This document shows, one piece after another, positions 48,380-56,658 of a stretch of DNA of 64,000 bases. Source of the DNA: Streptomyces hawaiiensis (GTDB lineage Bacteria; Actinomycetota; Actinomycetes; Streptomycetales; Streptomycetaceae); assembly GCF_004803895.1 (NCBI RefSeq), contig NZ_CP021978.1, forward strand, positions 6,882,001-6,946,000, written 5' to 3'. The position numbers were made by a program, and so were the translations under genes. Within the stretch, counting starts at the first letter, position 1. Each line of letters begins with the position of its first letter. The notes under the pieces are model-generated. The model was not told the DNA's origin and made no database searches. It saw only the letters and a program-made list of their open reading frames with translations.

Positions 48380-50044
48380 TCAGGCCAGCAGGTCGATCGC
48401 GTCGATCGCCGTCCCCGCGCTGAGGAACCCGCTCGCCCCCGACCCGCTCACCACGTCGATCCTGAGCACGTTGTACTGACTCGTGTCCGCCCTCCAGGCG
48501 GACGCCGGGACGCTGTACGTGAACGTGTGGTTGTTGCCGCGGTAGGAACCGTTGGTCAGCGACCGGGTGTCCGGCTGGGTGGGCGGGGCGGGGATCGGCG
48601 AGGTCCAGGCGTCGTTGACGGTGACCTGGGGCCGGCCGTTCGCGTACGCCGTCGTCACGCCGATGCGCAGGTTGTGCGCGGCGGCCGCCTGGGCCGCCGT
48701 CAGCCGGAAGTACACCAGGATCCCGCTGTTGACGTCCTTCCAGAGGTAGCAGGGGAAGGCCGCCGTCTCGCCGCTGCCGACGACCACGTTCCCGGTCCAG
48801 GACGCGGCCCGTGCGTCGGACGGATGCGCGTACGTCATCAGGTCCGCGTTCTTGAACCCGCCCGGCGTGCCGTTCCAGTCGCCGATCCGCCAGATCGCGC
48901 CCGCGGTGGACGGGTCGTTGGAGGAGGGGATCGCGATCGTGTTCAGGGTCGTCGTGCCGCCCGCCGACACGCTCACCGACGTGGTGTGCACCGCCAGTTC
49001 ACCCTTGAAGACCGTCAGCGTGTACGTCCCCGGCAGCACCCCGGACAAGGAGAAGTAGCCGTCCGAGGAGCGCGCCGCACCCCAGTACTGCGCCGACGGG
49101 TTGGCGATTGCGACGGTGTACGGGTAGGCCGTGTTCCGCCCGGAGATCCCGACACCGGCCACCTCGCCCCGGCCGCTCGCCGGCACGTACCCCGCGATGC
49201 CGAGCGAATCGGCCCACGGCGTGGTCAGCGTGCCCGGGTACAGCGCGGAGGAGGGTGCCCCGCCGTCCGTGAAGGCGATGACGTACGGCCCCTGGAGGCC
49301 GAAGCGCTGCGGCTCGGTCTGGTTCTGGCCGTAGTAGAGGATCTCGTAGAGGCCGCCGCCGTCCGCGCTCTGGTGGCGCAGCAGGGAGCGGTAGAAGGGG
49401 CCGCCGGAGGCCTTCTCGTGATTGCTGCGCACCATCCACAGGCCGACGCCGCCGGCGGACCACCCGACGTGGTCGTAGTCCATGACGCGCCGCTTGGAGT
49501 AGTGCTTGGACCGGGTCTGGCCGTCGGACTTCCGGAAGACGTCCGAGGCCTCGATGGTGGTCGGCGCGTACGTGTAGGAGTCGGGCTCGTCGTTGAGGAA
49601 CGCGCCCTTCTTCACGCGCACGATGTACCGGGTGGCCGAGACGGAGGTGTCGGCCTTGTGGGTCCACAGGTAGACGTTGTTCTCGCCGCTGCGGGCCGCG
49701 TAGTAGTGCTTCAGCGTGCCGTGCGTGACGGAGATCAGGATGGTGGAACCGGACTGCCTGATGCTCACGGTGGAGGCGCCGAGGCCGGACTCGATGTGCG
49801 AGTTCTGGCCGCCGTAGCCCTGGTACTCCGTGCCCCGGTAGACCAGGGAGGTCAGGTCGCCGGTGGACTTGGCGACCTTGAAGACCAGCTGGGCGCCGGT
49901 GTCGACGACGTAGTGCGCGCCGTCGTCGGTGTAGCCAAAACCGGCGGCGTGCGCCGGTCGGCCGAGGGCCGCGCCGACGGCACCGGCGGTGGCGGCGAGG
50001 ACGACGGTGCGGCGGCCGACCGGTCTGTTCATGGCTCCGGGCAT
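48380..50044 (-). CDS. Rhamnogalacturonan lyase (PL4-type)
   Basis: This 554-residue secreted protein has a Tat-like signal (GRRTVVLAATAGAVGAALG). It shows the three-domain PL4 layout: an N-terminal beta-sandwich catalytic domain with YAARSGENNVYLWTHKA and RVMDYDHVGWSAGGVGLWMV, a central FN3-like domain (SLSGVLPGTYTLTVFKGELAV) and a C-terminal CBM-like domain (IWRIGDWNGTPGGFKN...). The enzyme cleaves the Rha-GalA backbone of rhamnogalacturonan I by beta-elimination. The ATG at 50044 has GGGAGG 8 bases upstream; the Met at 50032 is an alternative. It is divergent from the acetylesterase with shared operators between. Confidence 0.9.
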   Translation of the reverse strand: MPGAMNRPVGRRTVVLAATAGAVGAALGRPAHAAGFGYTDDGAHYVVDTGAQLVFKVAKSTGDLTSLVYRGTEYQGYGGQNSHIESGLGASTVSIRQSGSTILISVTHGTLKHYYAARSGENNVYLWTHKADTSVSATRYIVRVKKGAFLNDEPDSYTYAPTTIEASDVFRKSDGQTRSKHYSKRRVMDYDHVGWSAGGVGLWMVRSNHEKASGGPFYRSLLRHQSADGGGLYEILYYGQNQTEPQRFGLQGPYVIAFTDGGAPSSALYPGTLTTPWADSLGIAGYVPASGRGEVAGVGISGRNTAYPYTVAIANPSAQYWGAARSSDGYFSLSGVLPGTYTLTVFKGELAVHTTSVSVSAGGTTTLNTIAIPSSNDPSTAGAIWRIGDWNGTPGGFKNADLMTYAHPSDARAASWTGNVVVGSGETAAFPCYLWKDVNSGILVYFRLTAAQAAAAHNLRIGVTTAYANGRPQVTVNDAWTSPIPAPPTQPDTRSLTNGSYRGNNHTFTYSVPASAWRADTSQYNVLRIDVVSGSGASGFLSAGTAIDAIDLLA

Positions 50045-50099
50045 GGGGGTGCCTCCCGCGGAAGGTGGGGGGAATGCGGTGGGAGCGAGAGTGACAGTT

Positions 50100-50110
50100 G
50101 AATCGATTTC
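50100..50110. promoter_or_regulatory. GAATCGATTTC palindrome before the lyase
   Basis: It has the AATCGATT core as at 25739 and lies 56 bases upstream of the lyase ATG. GCGAAAGGGCTTTC follows directly and is partly symmetric. Confidence 0.45.
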
Positions 50111-50168
50111 GCGAAAGGGCTTTCACGGATGCGCGGCCGGAGATCTGGTGAATGCTGCTCGGGGTCTA

Positions 50169-50180
50169 GAAAGCGCTTGT
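50169..50180. promoter_or_regulatory. GAAAGCGCTTGT site before the acetylesterase
   Basis: It has the AAGCGCTT core, related to 17579 and 25617, and lies 55 bases before the acetylesterase GTG. Confidence 0.5.
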
Positions 50181-50234
50181 CCGGAGCGGTACGGTCCCCG
50201 TCCAGGTCTTGTCGTGCGCTGGGAGGAGCCCGGA

Positions 50235-51278
50235 GTGAGACGTTTCAGCATTGCCGTCGTGGCGGCGGTGACCCTGGGTACCGCGTTGTCGTCCGTACCC
50301 GCCCACGCGGGCGAGGCGGGCAAGGGTTCGGGGCTCGCCCGATGCGCCGCCGGCACCTGCCACTTCGACGTCCCGCCGGGCACGTACGACGTACGGGTCA
50401 CACTCGGCGGGAAGGCGGCGTCCAGCACGAGCGTCGGCGGTGAGACCCGCCGCTCCCTGCTCCCGGAGACGGCCGCACCGGCCGGCGAGCGGATCACCCG
50501 CAGCTTCACGGTGAACGTCCGCACCCCCGAGGGCGAGCCGACCGGCCCTGACGGCACCCCCGGCCTCGACCTGCGGATCGGCGGCTCCGCCCCGGCCCTC
50601 GCCGGCATCGAGGTCACCCGCGCCCGTCACGCCCGCCAGATCTTCCTGGTCGGCGACTCCACCGTCTGCGACCAGCCCGGCGACCCGTACTCCGGCTGGG
50701 GCCAGCAGCTTCCCCAGTACCTCCGCAAGGGCGTGTCCGTCGCCAACTACGCCGATTCCGGGGAGAGTACGGTCTCGTATCTGGGGAACCCGCAGCTGTG
50801 GGCCACCGTACGGCCCCTGATCCGCCCTGGCGATCTGGTTCTCGTCCAGCTCGCGCACAACGACAAGACCACGGACGAGGCCACCTACCGGGCCAACCTG
50901 GAGACCCTGGTCGCAGGCGTCCGGGAGCGGCGCGGACAGCCGGTCCTTGTCACTCCCATCGTGCGGCGCTGGTTCAACCCGGACGGCACCCTGAACAACG
51001 GAACCGCGCTCCTGGTCAACGGCCTCGGTGTCGACCACCCGGCCGTCACCCGCTCGGTCGCCGCGGCGCGTGACGTCCCGCTGATCGACCTCACGGCGAA
51101 GACCAAGGCGCTGGTGGAGTCCCTCGGCGTGGAAGGCTCCAAGGCGCTGTACCTCTACAACGAGGCGCGGGACAACACGCACACCTCCGTGCGCGGTGCG
51201 ACGGCCTACGCGGGCCTCGTCCGCGACGAACTCGTCACCCGGCATCTGGTGCCGAAGGGCAAGGTGCGGGTGGGATGA
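50235..51278 (+). CDS. Rhamnogalacturonan acetylesterase-type SGNH hydrolase (CE12)
   Basis: This 347-residue secreted enzyme has a Sec signal (VVAAVTLGTALSSVPAHAGEA) and an about 80-residue N-terminal beta-domain. The SGNH hydrolase starts at FLVGDSTVCD with nucleophile Ser 142. Block motifs are GWGQQLPQYL, NYADSGEST, VQLAHND and DNTHTSVRGA (catalytic Asp/His). CE12 esterases remove acetyl groups from rhamnogalacturonan so that lyases can act, matching the divergent PL4 gene. The GTG has GGAGG 8 bases upstream. Confidence 0.9.
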   Translation: MRRFSIAVVAAVTLGTALSSVPAHAGEAGKGSGLARCAAGTCHFDVPPGTYDVRVTLGGKAASSTSVGGETRRSLLPETAAPAGERITRSFTVNVRTPEGEPTGPDGTPGLDLRIGGSAPALAGIEVTRARHARQIFLVGDSTVCDQPGDPYSGWGQQLPQYLRKGVSVANYADSGESTVSYLGNPQLWATVRPLIRPGDLVLVQLAHNDKTTDEATYRANLETLVAGVRERRGQPVLVTPIVRRWFNPDGTLNNGTALLVNGLGVDHPAVTRSVAAARDVPLIDLTAKTKALVESLGVEGSKALYLYNEARDNTHTSVRGATAYAGLVRDELVTRHLVPKGKVRVG

Positions 51279-51357
51279 ACCCCTGGGGCGCCCCGACCGG
51301 AACCGGGGCGCTCCAGGTCCGATCCGTATCCCCCGGCCCGAGCACGAAAGACAACCG

Positions 51358-53040
51358 ATGCACCTGCCTCCCGCCGACCGCACGACGTCCCCGTACACCG
51401 GCTACACCCGCGCCCACTGGGAGGTGACAGCCGACTCCCTGCTCACCGCCGTCGAGCCGTACGCGAGTGAGGACCGCGCGCTCTACCACCTGCCCGGCGA
51501 CCGAGCCAGCTGGTCGGGCCGCCTCTCCGACGGCCTGGAGGGCTACGCCCGCACCCTGCTGCTCGCCGCCTTCCGCCGCGACGAGAAGGCCCTGGAGCGC
51601 TACGCGAGAGGCCTCGCCGCCGGCGTCTCGGGCGTCTGGCCCCGTATCGAGGACCGCAGCCAGCCCCTGGTGGAGGCGGCGTCCATCGCCCTGGCCCTCC
51701 GCCTCACCCGGGACCTGCTGTGGGACCGCCTGGACGAGGGCGTACGCCAGCGGACGGCCGCCTGGCTGGCCGACGCCCTCACGGCAGAGCCCTGGCCCTG
51801 CAACTGGGAGCTGTTCCCGGTCACCGTGGGCGGCTTCCTGGCCGAGATCGGCCACGAGCCGGACGCCTCCCGCGCGGCGATCGACCGCGGTCTGGAAGCC
51901 ATCGAGCAGTGGTACGTCGGCGACGGCTGGTACACCGACGGCGACGGCCGCAAGTACGACTACTACAACGGCTGGGCGATGCACCTCTACCCGGTGCTGC
52001 ACGCCTGGCTGGAGCAGGACGAGCGACTGCTGGCGCTGTACGGCGACCGCCTTGCCCGGCACCTGTCCGACTACGCCCGCCTCTTCGGCGGCGACGGCGC
52101 CCCCATGCACCAGGGCCGCTCCCTGACGTACCGCTTCGCGACGACGGCCCCGCTGTGGCTGGGCGCGCTGACCGGCCGTACGCCCCTGCCCCCCGGTGAG
52201 ACCCGGCGGCTGGCCTCGGGCGCGCTGAAGTACTTCCTGGACCGGGGCGCGGTGGACGAGCGGGGCCTGCTCTCCCTGGGCTGGCACGGTCCCGACGAGT
52301 CCGTCCTGCAGGGCTACTCGGGCCCGGCCTCCCCGTACTGGGCGAGCAAGGGCTTCCTCGGCCTGCTCCTGCCCCCGGACCACGAGGTCTGGACGGCGCC
52401 GGAGGAACCCGTTCCCGCCGAACGCGCCGACGCCGTCACCCCCGTCGGCCCTCCCAACTGGCTGCTGCAGTCCACCCGTTCCGACGGCGTGGTCCGCCTC
52501 CACAACCACGGCAGCGAGGACGTCCGCTACGACCCGTACTACACGCGGCTGGCGTACTCCACCGTGACGACACCCGCCGACTCCTGCGACAACAGCGTCT
52601 TCGTCGGCGGCGACCCGAGCCGCACCGGCATCGAACCGCTCGGCACGGGTGACGGCTGGGCGGCGTCCCGGCACACGGCGGCCGGGGGAGCGCGGGTGAC
52701 GAGTGTGGTGCTGGCACGCGGGGCGGCCGAGGTGCGCGCGCATCTGGTCGCGGGGGCGGAGCCGGGTACGGCGGTCCGCGTGACCGGCTGGATGGCATCG
52801 GACGGTGCCCGGGCCGAACTGCTGCCCGCCGTCGGCCTCGACGACGACCTCACCGGCGTCACCACCGGGGACACCACCCTGTTCGTCGCCCTGGCCCGGC
52901 TCACCGCCGAGGCGGATCCGGTTCCGCTGCCGGAAACGGTCGCCGTAACCGCTTTTGAGGGCGGGGAGTTGACGGTCCGCTGGAATGAGGGGCCGGAGGT
53001 GCGGGTCCGGCTGGACGCGTCCGGTGTGAACGTCGACTGA
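51358..53040 (+). CDS. DUF2264-family protein (putative intracellular glycan enzyme)
   Basis: This 560-residue protein has no signal peptide. The N-terminal about 360 residues are alpha-helical, with repeats like an alpha/alpha-barrel (HLPGDRASWSGRLSDGLEGYAR, PWPCNWELFPVTVGGFLAE, DGDGRKYDYYNGWAMHLYPVL, GAPMHQGRSLTYRFATTAPLW), and a beta-rich C-terminal domain follows. DUF2264 proteins occur in pectin and rhamnogalacturonan utilisation loci but most lack known activity. It is 79 bases after the acetylesterase and probably co-transcribed. Similar architecture to unsaturated-uronyl hydrolases makes action on lyase products plausible. Confidence 0.82.
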   Translation: MHLPPADRTTSPYTGYTRAHWEVTADSLLTAVEPYASEDRALYHLPGDRASWSGRLSDGLEGYARTLLLAAFRRDEKALERYARGLAAGVSGVWPRIEDRSQPLVEAASIALALRLTRDLLWDRLDEGVRQRTAAWLADALTAEPWPCNWELFPVTVGGFLAEIGHEPDASRAAIDRGLEAIEQWYVGDGWYTDGDGRKYDYYNGWAMHLYPVLHAWLEQDERLLALYGDRLARHLSDYARLFGGDGAPMHQGRSLTYRFATTAPLWLGALTGRTPLPPGETRRLASGALKYFLDRGAVDERGLLSLGWHGPDESVLQGYSGPASPYWASKGFLGLLLPPDHEVWTAPEEPVPAERADAVTPVGPPNWLLQSTRSDGVVRLHNHGSEDVRYDPYYTRLAYSTVTTPADSCDNSVFVGGDPSRTGIEPLGTGDGWAASRHTAAGGARVTSVVLARGAAEVRAHLVAGAEPGTAVRVTGWMASDGARAELLPAVGLDDDLTGVTTGDTTLFVALARLTAEADPVPLPETVAVTAFEGGELTVRWNEGPEVRVRLDASGVNVD

Positions 53041-53116
53041 GATCTGTCGCCCCCGGTTCGCCGACGGCCGCCGTACTTCGGTCCGCGCCGAAGCGAACCG
53101 GGCCTAGCGTGGCGGC

Positions 53117-53911
53117 ATGACTGCAGATCCGCAGCAGACGCCGTCCGGCCGGGCCGTCACCGCCTTCGCCGGCCTCCACCGCGCCGGGGAGCCCCTGCTC
53201 CTGCCCAACGCCTGGGACCACGCGTCCGCCCGGGCGCTCTCGGGGCAGGGGTTCCGGGCGGTCGGGACGACGAGCCTGGGCGTCGCCGCGGCCGCCGGTC
53301 TGCCCGACGGGGCGGCAGCGACCCGGCAGGAGACGCTGCGGCTGGCCGTGGCCCTCGGGCCCGGGCCGTTTCTGCTGTCCGTCGACGCGGAGGGCGGATT
53401 CAGCGACGACCCGGACGAAGTGGCCCGGTTCGCGCGGGAGCTGTACGCGGCCGGAGCGGACGGCATCAACCTGGAGGACGGCCTCGGCCCGGCCGCCCGG
53501 CACGCGGCGAAGATCGCGGCGGTCAGGCAGGCCGCTCCCGGCCTGTTCGTCAACGCCCGTACCGACACCCACTGGCTGGGAGAGGGCGACGGCACCCTCG
53601 CGCGCCTCGACGCCTATCAGCAGGCGGGTGCGGACGGGGTGTTCGTCCCCGGCCTCGCCGACCTGCGGGAGATCGAGGCCCTGGTGCGCCACCTGGACGT
53701 GCCCCTCAACGTCCTCTACTCGCCCGGCGGCCCGCCCGTCCCCCACCTCGCCGACGTCGGCGTGGGCCGCGTCAGCCTCGGCTCGCTGCTGTACCGGCGG
53801 GCGCTGGGCGCGGCCCTGGAGGCGGCGGCGGACATCCGCGCGGGCCGGACACCGACGGGCACGACACCGGCCTACGGCGATGTGGCGGGGCTCGCCGCGC
53901 TCGACATCTAG
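53117..53911 (+). CDS. Isocitrate lyase/PEP mutase-superfamily protein
   Basis: This 264-residue TIM-barrel protein has the motifs LLLPNAWDHASAR, GTTSLGVAAAAGLPDG, LSVDAEGGFSDDP (metal-binding Asp/Glu), GINLEDG and VNARTDTHW. The KKCGH motif of isocitrate lyase is absent, so it is in the phosphonomutase/oxaloacetase-like group; substrate unknown. The ATG is 6 bases after TAGCGT without a ribosome-binding site (leaderless). CTTCGG-TCCGCG-CCGAAG upstream (about 53075-53092) is a small inverted repeat. Confidence 0.88.
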   Translation: MTADPQQTPSGRAVTAFAGLHRAGEPLLLPNAWDHASARALSGQGFRAVGTTSLGVAAAAGLPDGAAATRQETLRLAVALGPGPFLLSVDAEGGFSDDPDEVARFARELYAAGADGINLEDGLGPAARHAAKIAAVRQAAPGLFVNARTDTHWLGEGDGTLARLDAYQQAGADGVFVPGLADLREIEALVRHLDVPLNVLYSPGGPPVPHLADVGVGRVSLGSLLYRRALGAALEAAADIRAGRTPTGTTPAYGDVAGLAALDI

Positions 53912-53950
53912 GGGGGCGTCGCAGGGCAGGCAGGACTTCGCGTAGACCTT

Positions 53951-54946
53951 CTAGGGGGTGTCGAGCGCGGCGAGCAGCAGGGAGACGGCGGTGAGGTCGG
54001 GCACGTTGCGCAGGCAGGTGACGGCCTGCGTGGCCCCGAACTCGCGCTGTGCGGCGGTCACGGCGACATCGACGGCCGTCCCGGCCTGCACGTGGATGTA
54101 GTTCAGGGCCGTCGCGAAGAGCATCGAGAAGGACTCCGGGCCGGTGAGGACGGCCCGGCCCCCGGCCTCGCGGTAGGCCCGGGCCAGGCGTCGCGCGGAG
54201 GCGATGTTCACCTCGTTGCCGCCGGACCAGACGTGGACGGCACGTGCGAACTCCCGTTCCGCCGAGACGGGTCCGGCGTTGTCCCAGTCGAGGAGGACCG
54301 GTCCGTCCGGGCCGATCAGGACGTTCTGGGGCTGGAGGTCGAGGTGCGAGGTCACCAGGCCACCGGGTGCGGACGGGGCCACCCAGTGGGCGAGCAGGGG
54401 CGCGGACGTGGCGATGAACCGGTCCAGTTCGTCCGCCCACGGCAGGCCGGCGTCGCGCACCTTCTTGAGGACGTCCTCCCAGTCGGCGTCGTCGGGGCAC
54501 CGCTCGTACCAGCCGCTGGGTTGGTCGACGGCTCCCTCACCGGCCTGGTGGAGCAGTGCCATGGTCCGGCCGAACCAGTCCAGGACGTCCGGGTCAAAGG
54601 CGTCCGCCGAGGCGCCGTCGATCCAGTCGTACAGCTTCACCCAGGACCCGCCGCTCGGGGAGTCGAGGCGGGAGACGTGTGCGCCGTGCCGGTCGGGGTG
54701 GAGCCGGGGCGAGGCGATGCCCAGAGCCGCCGCGGAGTCCCGCACCGCGGCCTCGCGGGCGACCTGGGCGGCGTCGCAGCCGAAGAGGAGTTCCTTCACG
54801 GCCCAGGAACGGCCGTTTCCGGAGAGTTTCCAGATCTGGCCGAGAGCGCCCCGGGTGATGGGTGTCATGGTCCAGGGGCCGGTGCCGAGGGAGTAGCTCT
54901 CGGCTATGACACCGGCCGTGTCATCGGGACGGGCTCGCTCGGCCAT
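53951..54946 (-). CDS. Aminoglycoside-phosphotransferase-fold protein
   Basis: This 331-residue protein has the catalytic motif SHLDLQPQNVLI and the metal site VLLDWDNAGP. The N-lobe ATP-binding region includes SWAVKELL. It may phosphorylate a small hydroxyl compound; the substrate is unknown. The start overlaps the 3' end of the TetR gene by 26 bases, so the two are translationally linked and the regulator may control its own operon. Confidence 0.85.
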   Translation of the reverse strand: MAERARPDDTAGVIAESYSLGTGPWTMTPITRGALGQIWKLSGNGRSWAVKELLFGCDAAQVAREAAVRDSAAALGIASPRLHPDRHGAHVSRLDSPSGGSWVKLYDWIDGASADAFDPDVLDWFGRTMALLHQAGEGAVDQPSGWYERCPDDADWEDVLKKVRDAGLPWADELDRFIATSAPLLAHWVAPSAPGGLVTSHLDLQPQNVLIGPDGPVLLDWDNAGPVSAEREFARAVHVWSGGNEVNIASARRLARAYREAGGRAVLTGPESFSMLFATALNYIHVQAGTAVDVAVTAAQREFGATQAVTCLRNVPDLTAVSLLLAALDTP

Positions 54947-55529
54947 CAGGTGTCCTCTTCTCGTGGGGCCAGTTCAGGAGCAGTACGTGCAGGGCGTCGA
55001 TCGACCTGTCCCAGGAGGCCTGTACGTCACGGGGCGCGCCGAAGGCTCCGGTGGACTCCAGGGCGCAGTAGCCGTGGAAGGTGCTGCGCAGCAGGCGCAC
55101 GGCGTCGGTGAGGTCGGGTTCCTCCAGGCCGTAGGCGCAAAGCATGCCGTAGGTGACGTCGGCCGTGCGGCGCATCGCGGGGGAGTCGGTGACGAGCTCC
55201 TGGTCGATCCGGATCTGTGTCGCGGCGTACCGGCCGGGGTGCTCCAGGGCGTAGGCCCGGTAGGCGGCGGCGTAGGCGGCGAGCGTGTCCCTGCCGGTCT
55301 CCCGGCCCTCGACCGCCTCCGCGATCCGGTCGGTCATCTCGCCACCGGCGAGGAGGGCCATGCGGGTCCGCAGGTCCTTCAGACTCCGGACATGGGTGTA
55401 CAGACTCGCGTCCTTCACCCCGAAGCGGCGGGCCAGGGCGGCGAGGGTGACGCCCTCGAATCCGGCCTCGTCGGCGAGATCGGCCGCGGCCGCGACGAGA
55501 CGTTCGGGGGTGAGGCCGGCTCTGGGCAT
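54921..55529 (-). CDS. TetR-family transcriptional regulator
   Basis: This 202-residue repressor has the HTH DEAGFEGVTLAALARRFGVKDASLYTHVRSLKDL and a WHG-type C-terminal effector domain (TFHGYCALESTGAFG). It lies at the head of a two-gene unit with the kinase-fold protein. The ligand is unknown. The start MPRAGLTPERLV at 55529 aligns with the family. Confidence 0.88.
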   Translation of the reverse strand: MPRAGLTPERLVAAAADLADEAGFEGVTLAALARRFGVKDASLYTHVRSLKDLRTRMALLAGGEMTDRIAEAVEGRETGRDTLAAYAAAYRAYALEHPGRYAATQIRIDQELVTDSPAMRRTADVTYGMLCAYGLEEPDLTDAVRLLRSTFHGYCALESTGAFGAPRDVQASWDRSIDALHVLLLNWPHEKRTPDGRASPSR

Positions 55530-55542
55530 GGGGAGTTCGGGG

Positions 55543-55704
55543 TTACCTCTCGAAGAGGGCCATGTCGTTGGCGAAGCAGATGATGAGCTGGTTGTCGACG
55601 GCGGCGTCCGCCACCGTACCCGGCAGGTCCGCAATGCCGGAGTCCTTGTACGCGCCGAACCCGACCGAGATCAGCGAGCGCCTCCCGGCCCTCGAGTCGG
55701 TCAC
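55543..55704 (-). pseudogene. Truncated caspase-like protein remnant
   Basis: A GTG overlapping the hydrolase stop opens a 53-residue frame reading MTDSRAGRRSLISVGFGA and then YKDSGIADLPGTVADA, which looks like the N-terminus of a caspase-like (peptidase C14) protein. After about 35 residues it ends in an unrelated-looking VDNQLIICFANDMALFER tail. The catalytic His and Cys regions are missing. An internal deletion that joined start and end of a longer gene is the simplest reading. Alternatively it is a short genuine peptide coupled to the hydrolase. Confidence 0.6.
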
Positions 55705-56564
55705 ATCAGCCCCTCGGCGACCGCCCGGCCCGTCTTCTTCGCCGTCAGGTAGCGCGGCAGACTGTGCGGCTTGAGGCCGTTGTCGAGGGACTCGTCCACC
55801 ACCGCCCCGAAGCGTGGGGCGAGTTCGTCGACGACGGCCACCACATCGCCCGGGTCGGTGATGTTCGTCCACCGGCGGACCCCGCCCGGCCAGGCGCCCC
55901 GGCCCTCCACGGGCAGCGGGCTCAGCCGGTTGAAGATCAGGGACAGGCCGAGCGGGGAGCCGACCGTCACGAAGTCGGTGACCGGCCACTCGGGGTGCTC
56001 GCACAGCGCCTCGTACGCCACGACCGAGCCCAGCGAGTGCGCGACCACCACGCGGGTGTCGGGGCCGATCTCCTCCGCCACCCGGGCCCGGGCCTCCTGC
56101 CAGACGACGGGCTCGTTCATGTACCGCCGTACCTGCTTCAGGGCGAGCACCATCATGCGGTCCGAGTACGTGCCGAAGAACCGGGAGCCCGACAGCGCGT
56201 CCAGCGCGGAGCGGACCTGCCGGGACAGCAGCCGTCCCGTGCCGGGGAACGCGCGGGTGCCGGGCGCGTCCGGGGCCGCCACCGCCGGGTCCGTGCCCGC
56301 GGCGGCCTCCCACCACGCCGTGAGCAACTCCGCCTCGAAACCGTCCTCGACGTCGTGCTCGTCCCAGGGCGGCACGCCGGGGTTGCGGGTGCCCTCCTCG
56401 AAGAAGACGTCGCCGTAGAACGCGCAGGCGACCTCGTCCTCGGTGAGCCGCAGCCCCGATCCGTGCCGTACGCCGTCGCGCAGGGCCGGGACCACGTCCC
56501 GGCCCATCAGCGCCGGCCCCGACCACTCGTGCCCGATCCCGTGCACCACCACGACCCGTGCCAT
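55701..56564 (-). CDS. Alpha/beta hydrolase
   Basis: This 287-residue cytoplasmic hydrolase begins MARVVVVHGIGHEWSGP (oxyanion HG), has the nucleophile elbow VVAHSLGSVVAYEAL and a late Asp (VVAVVDEL) and His (LKPHSLPRYL). It resembles the lipase/serine-peptidase proteins often found next to caspase-like or ATPase genes in actinomycetes, consistent with the truncated gene coupled to its stop. The substrate is unknown. Confidence 0.85.
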   Translation of the reverse strand: MARVVVVHGIGHEWSGPALMGRDVVPALRDGVRHGSGLRLTEDEVACAFYGDVFFEEGTRNPGVPPWDEHDVEDGFEAELLTAWWEAAAGTDPAVAAPDAPGTRAFPGTGRLLSRQVRSALDALSGSRFFGTYSDRMMVLALKQVRRYMNEPVVWQEARARVAEEIGPDTRVVVAHSLGSVVAYEALCEHPEWPVTDFVTVGSPLGLSLIFNRLSPLPVEGRGAWPGGVRRWTNITDPGDVVAVVDELAPRFGAVVDESLDNGLKPHSLPRYLTAKKTGRAVAEGLM

Positions 56565-56658
56565 CGCCCGTTCCCCCGATGCCCATCAGCGCAGTTCAGA
56601 GGGATCGAGCGTAGTACGGGACACGGACGGGCGGGGCCGATCGCGTCGGCCGGCCCGC

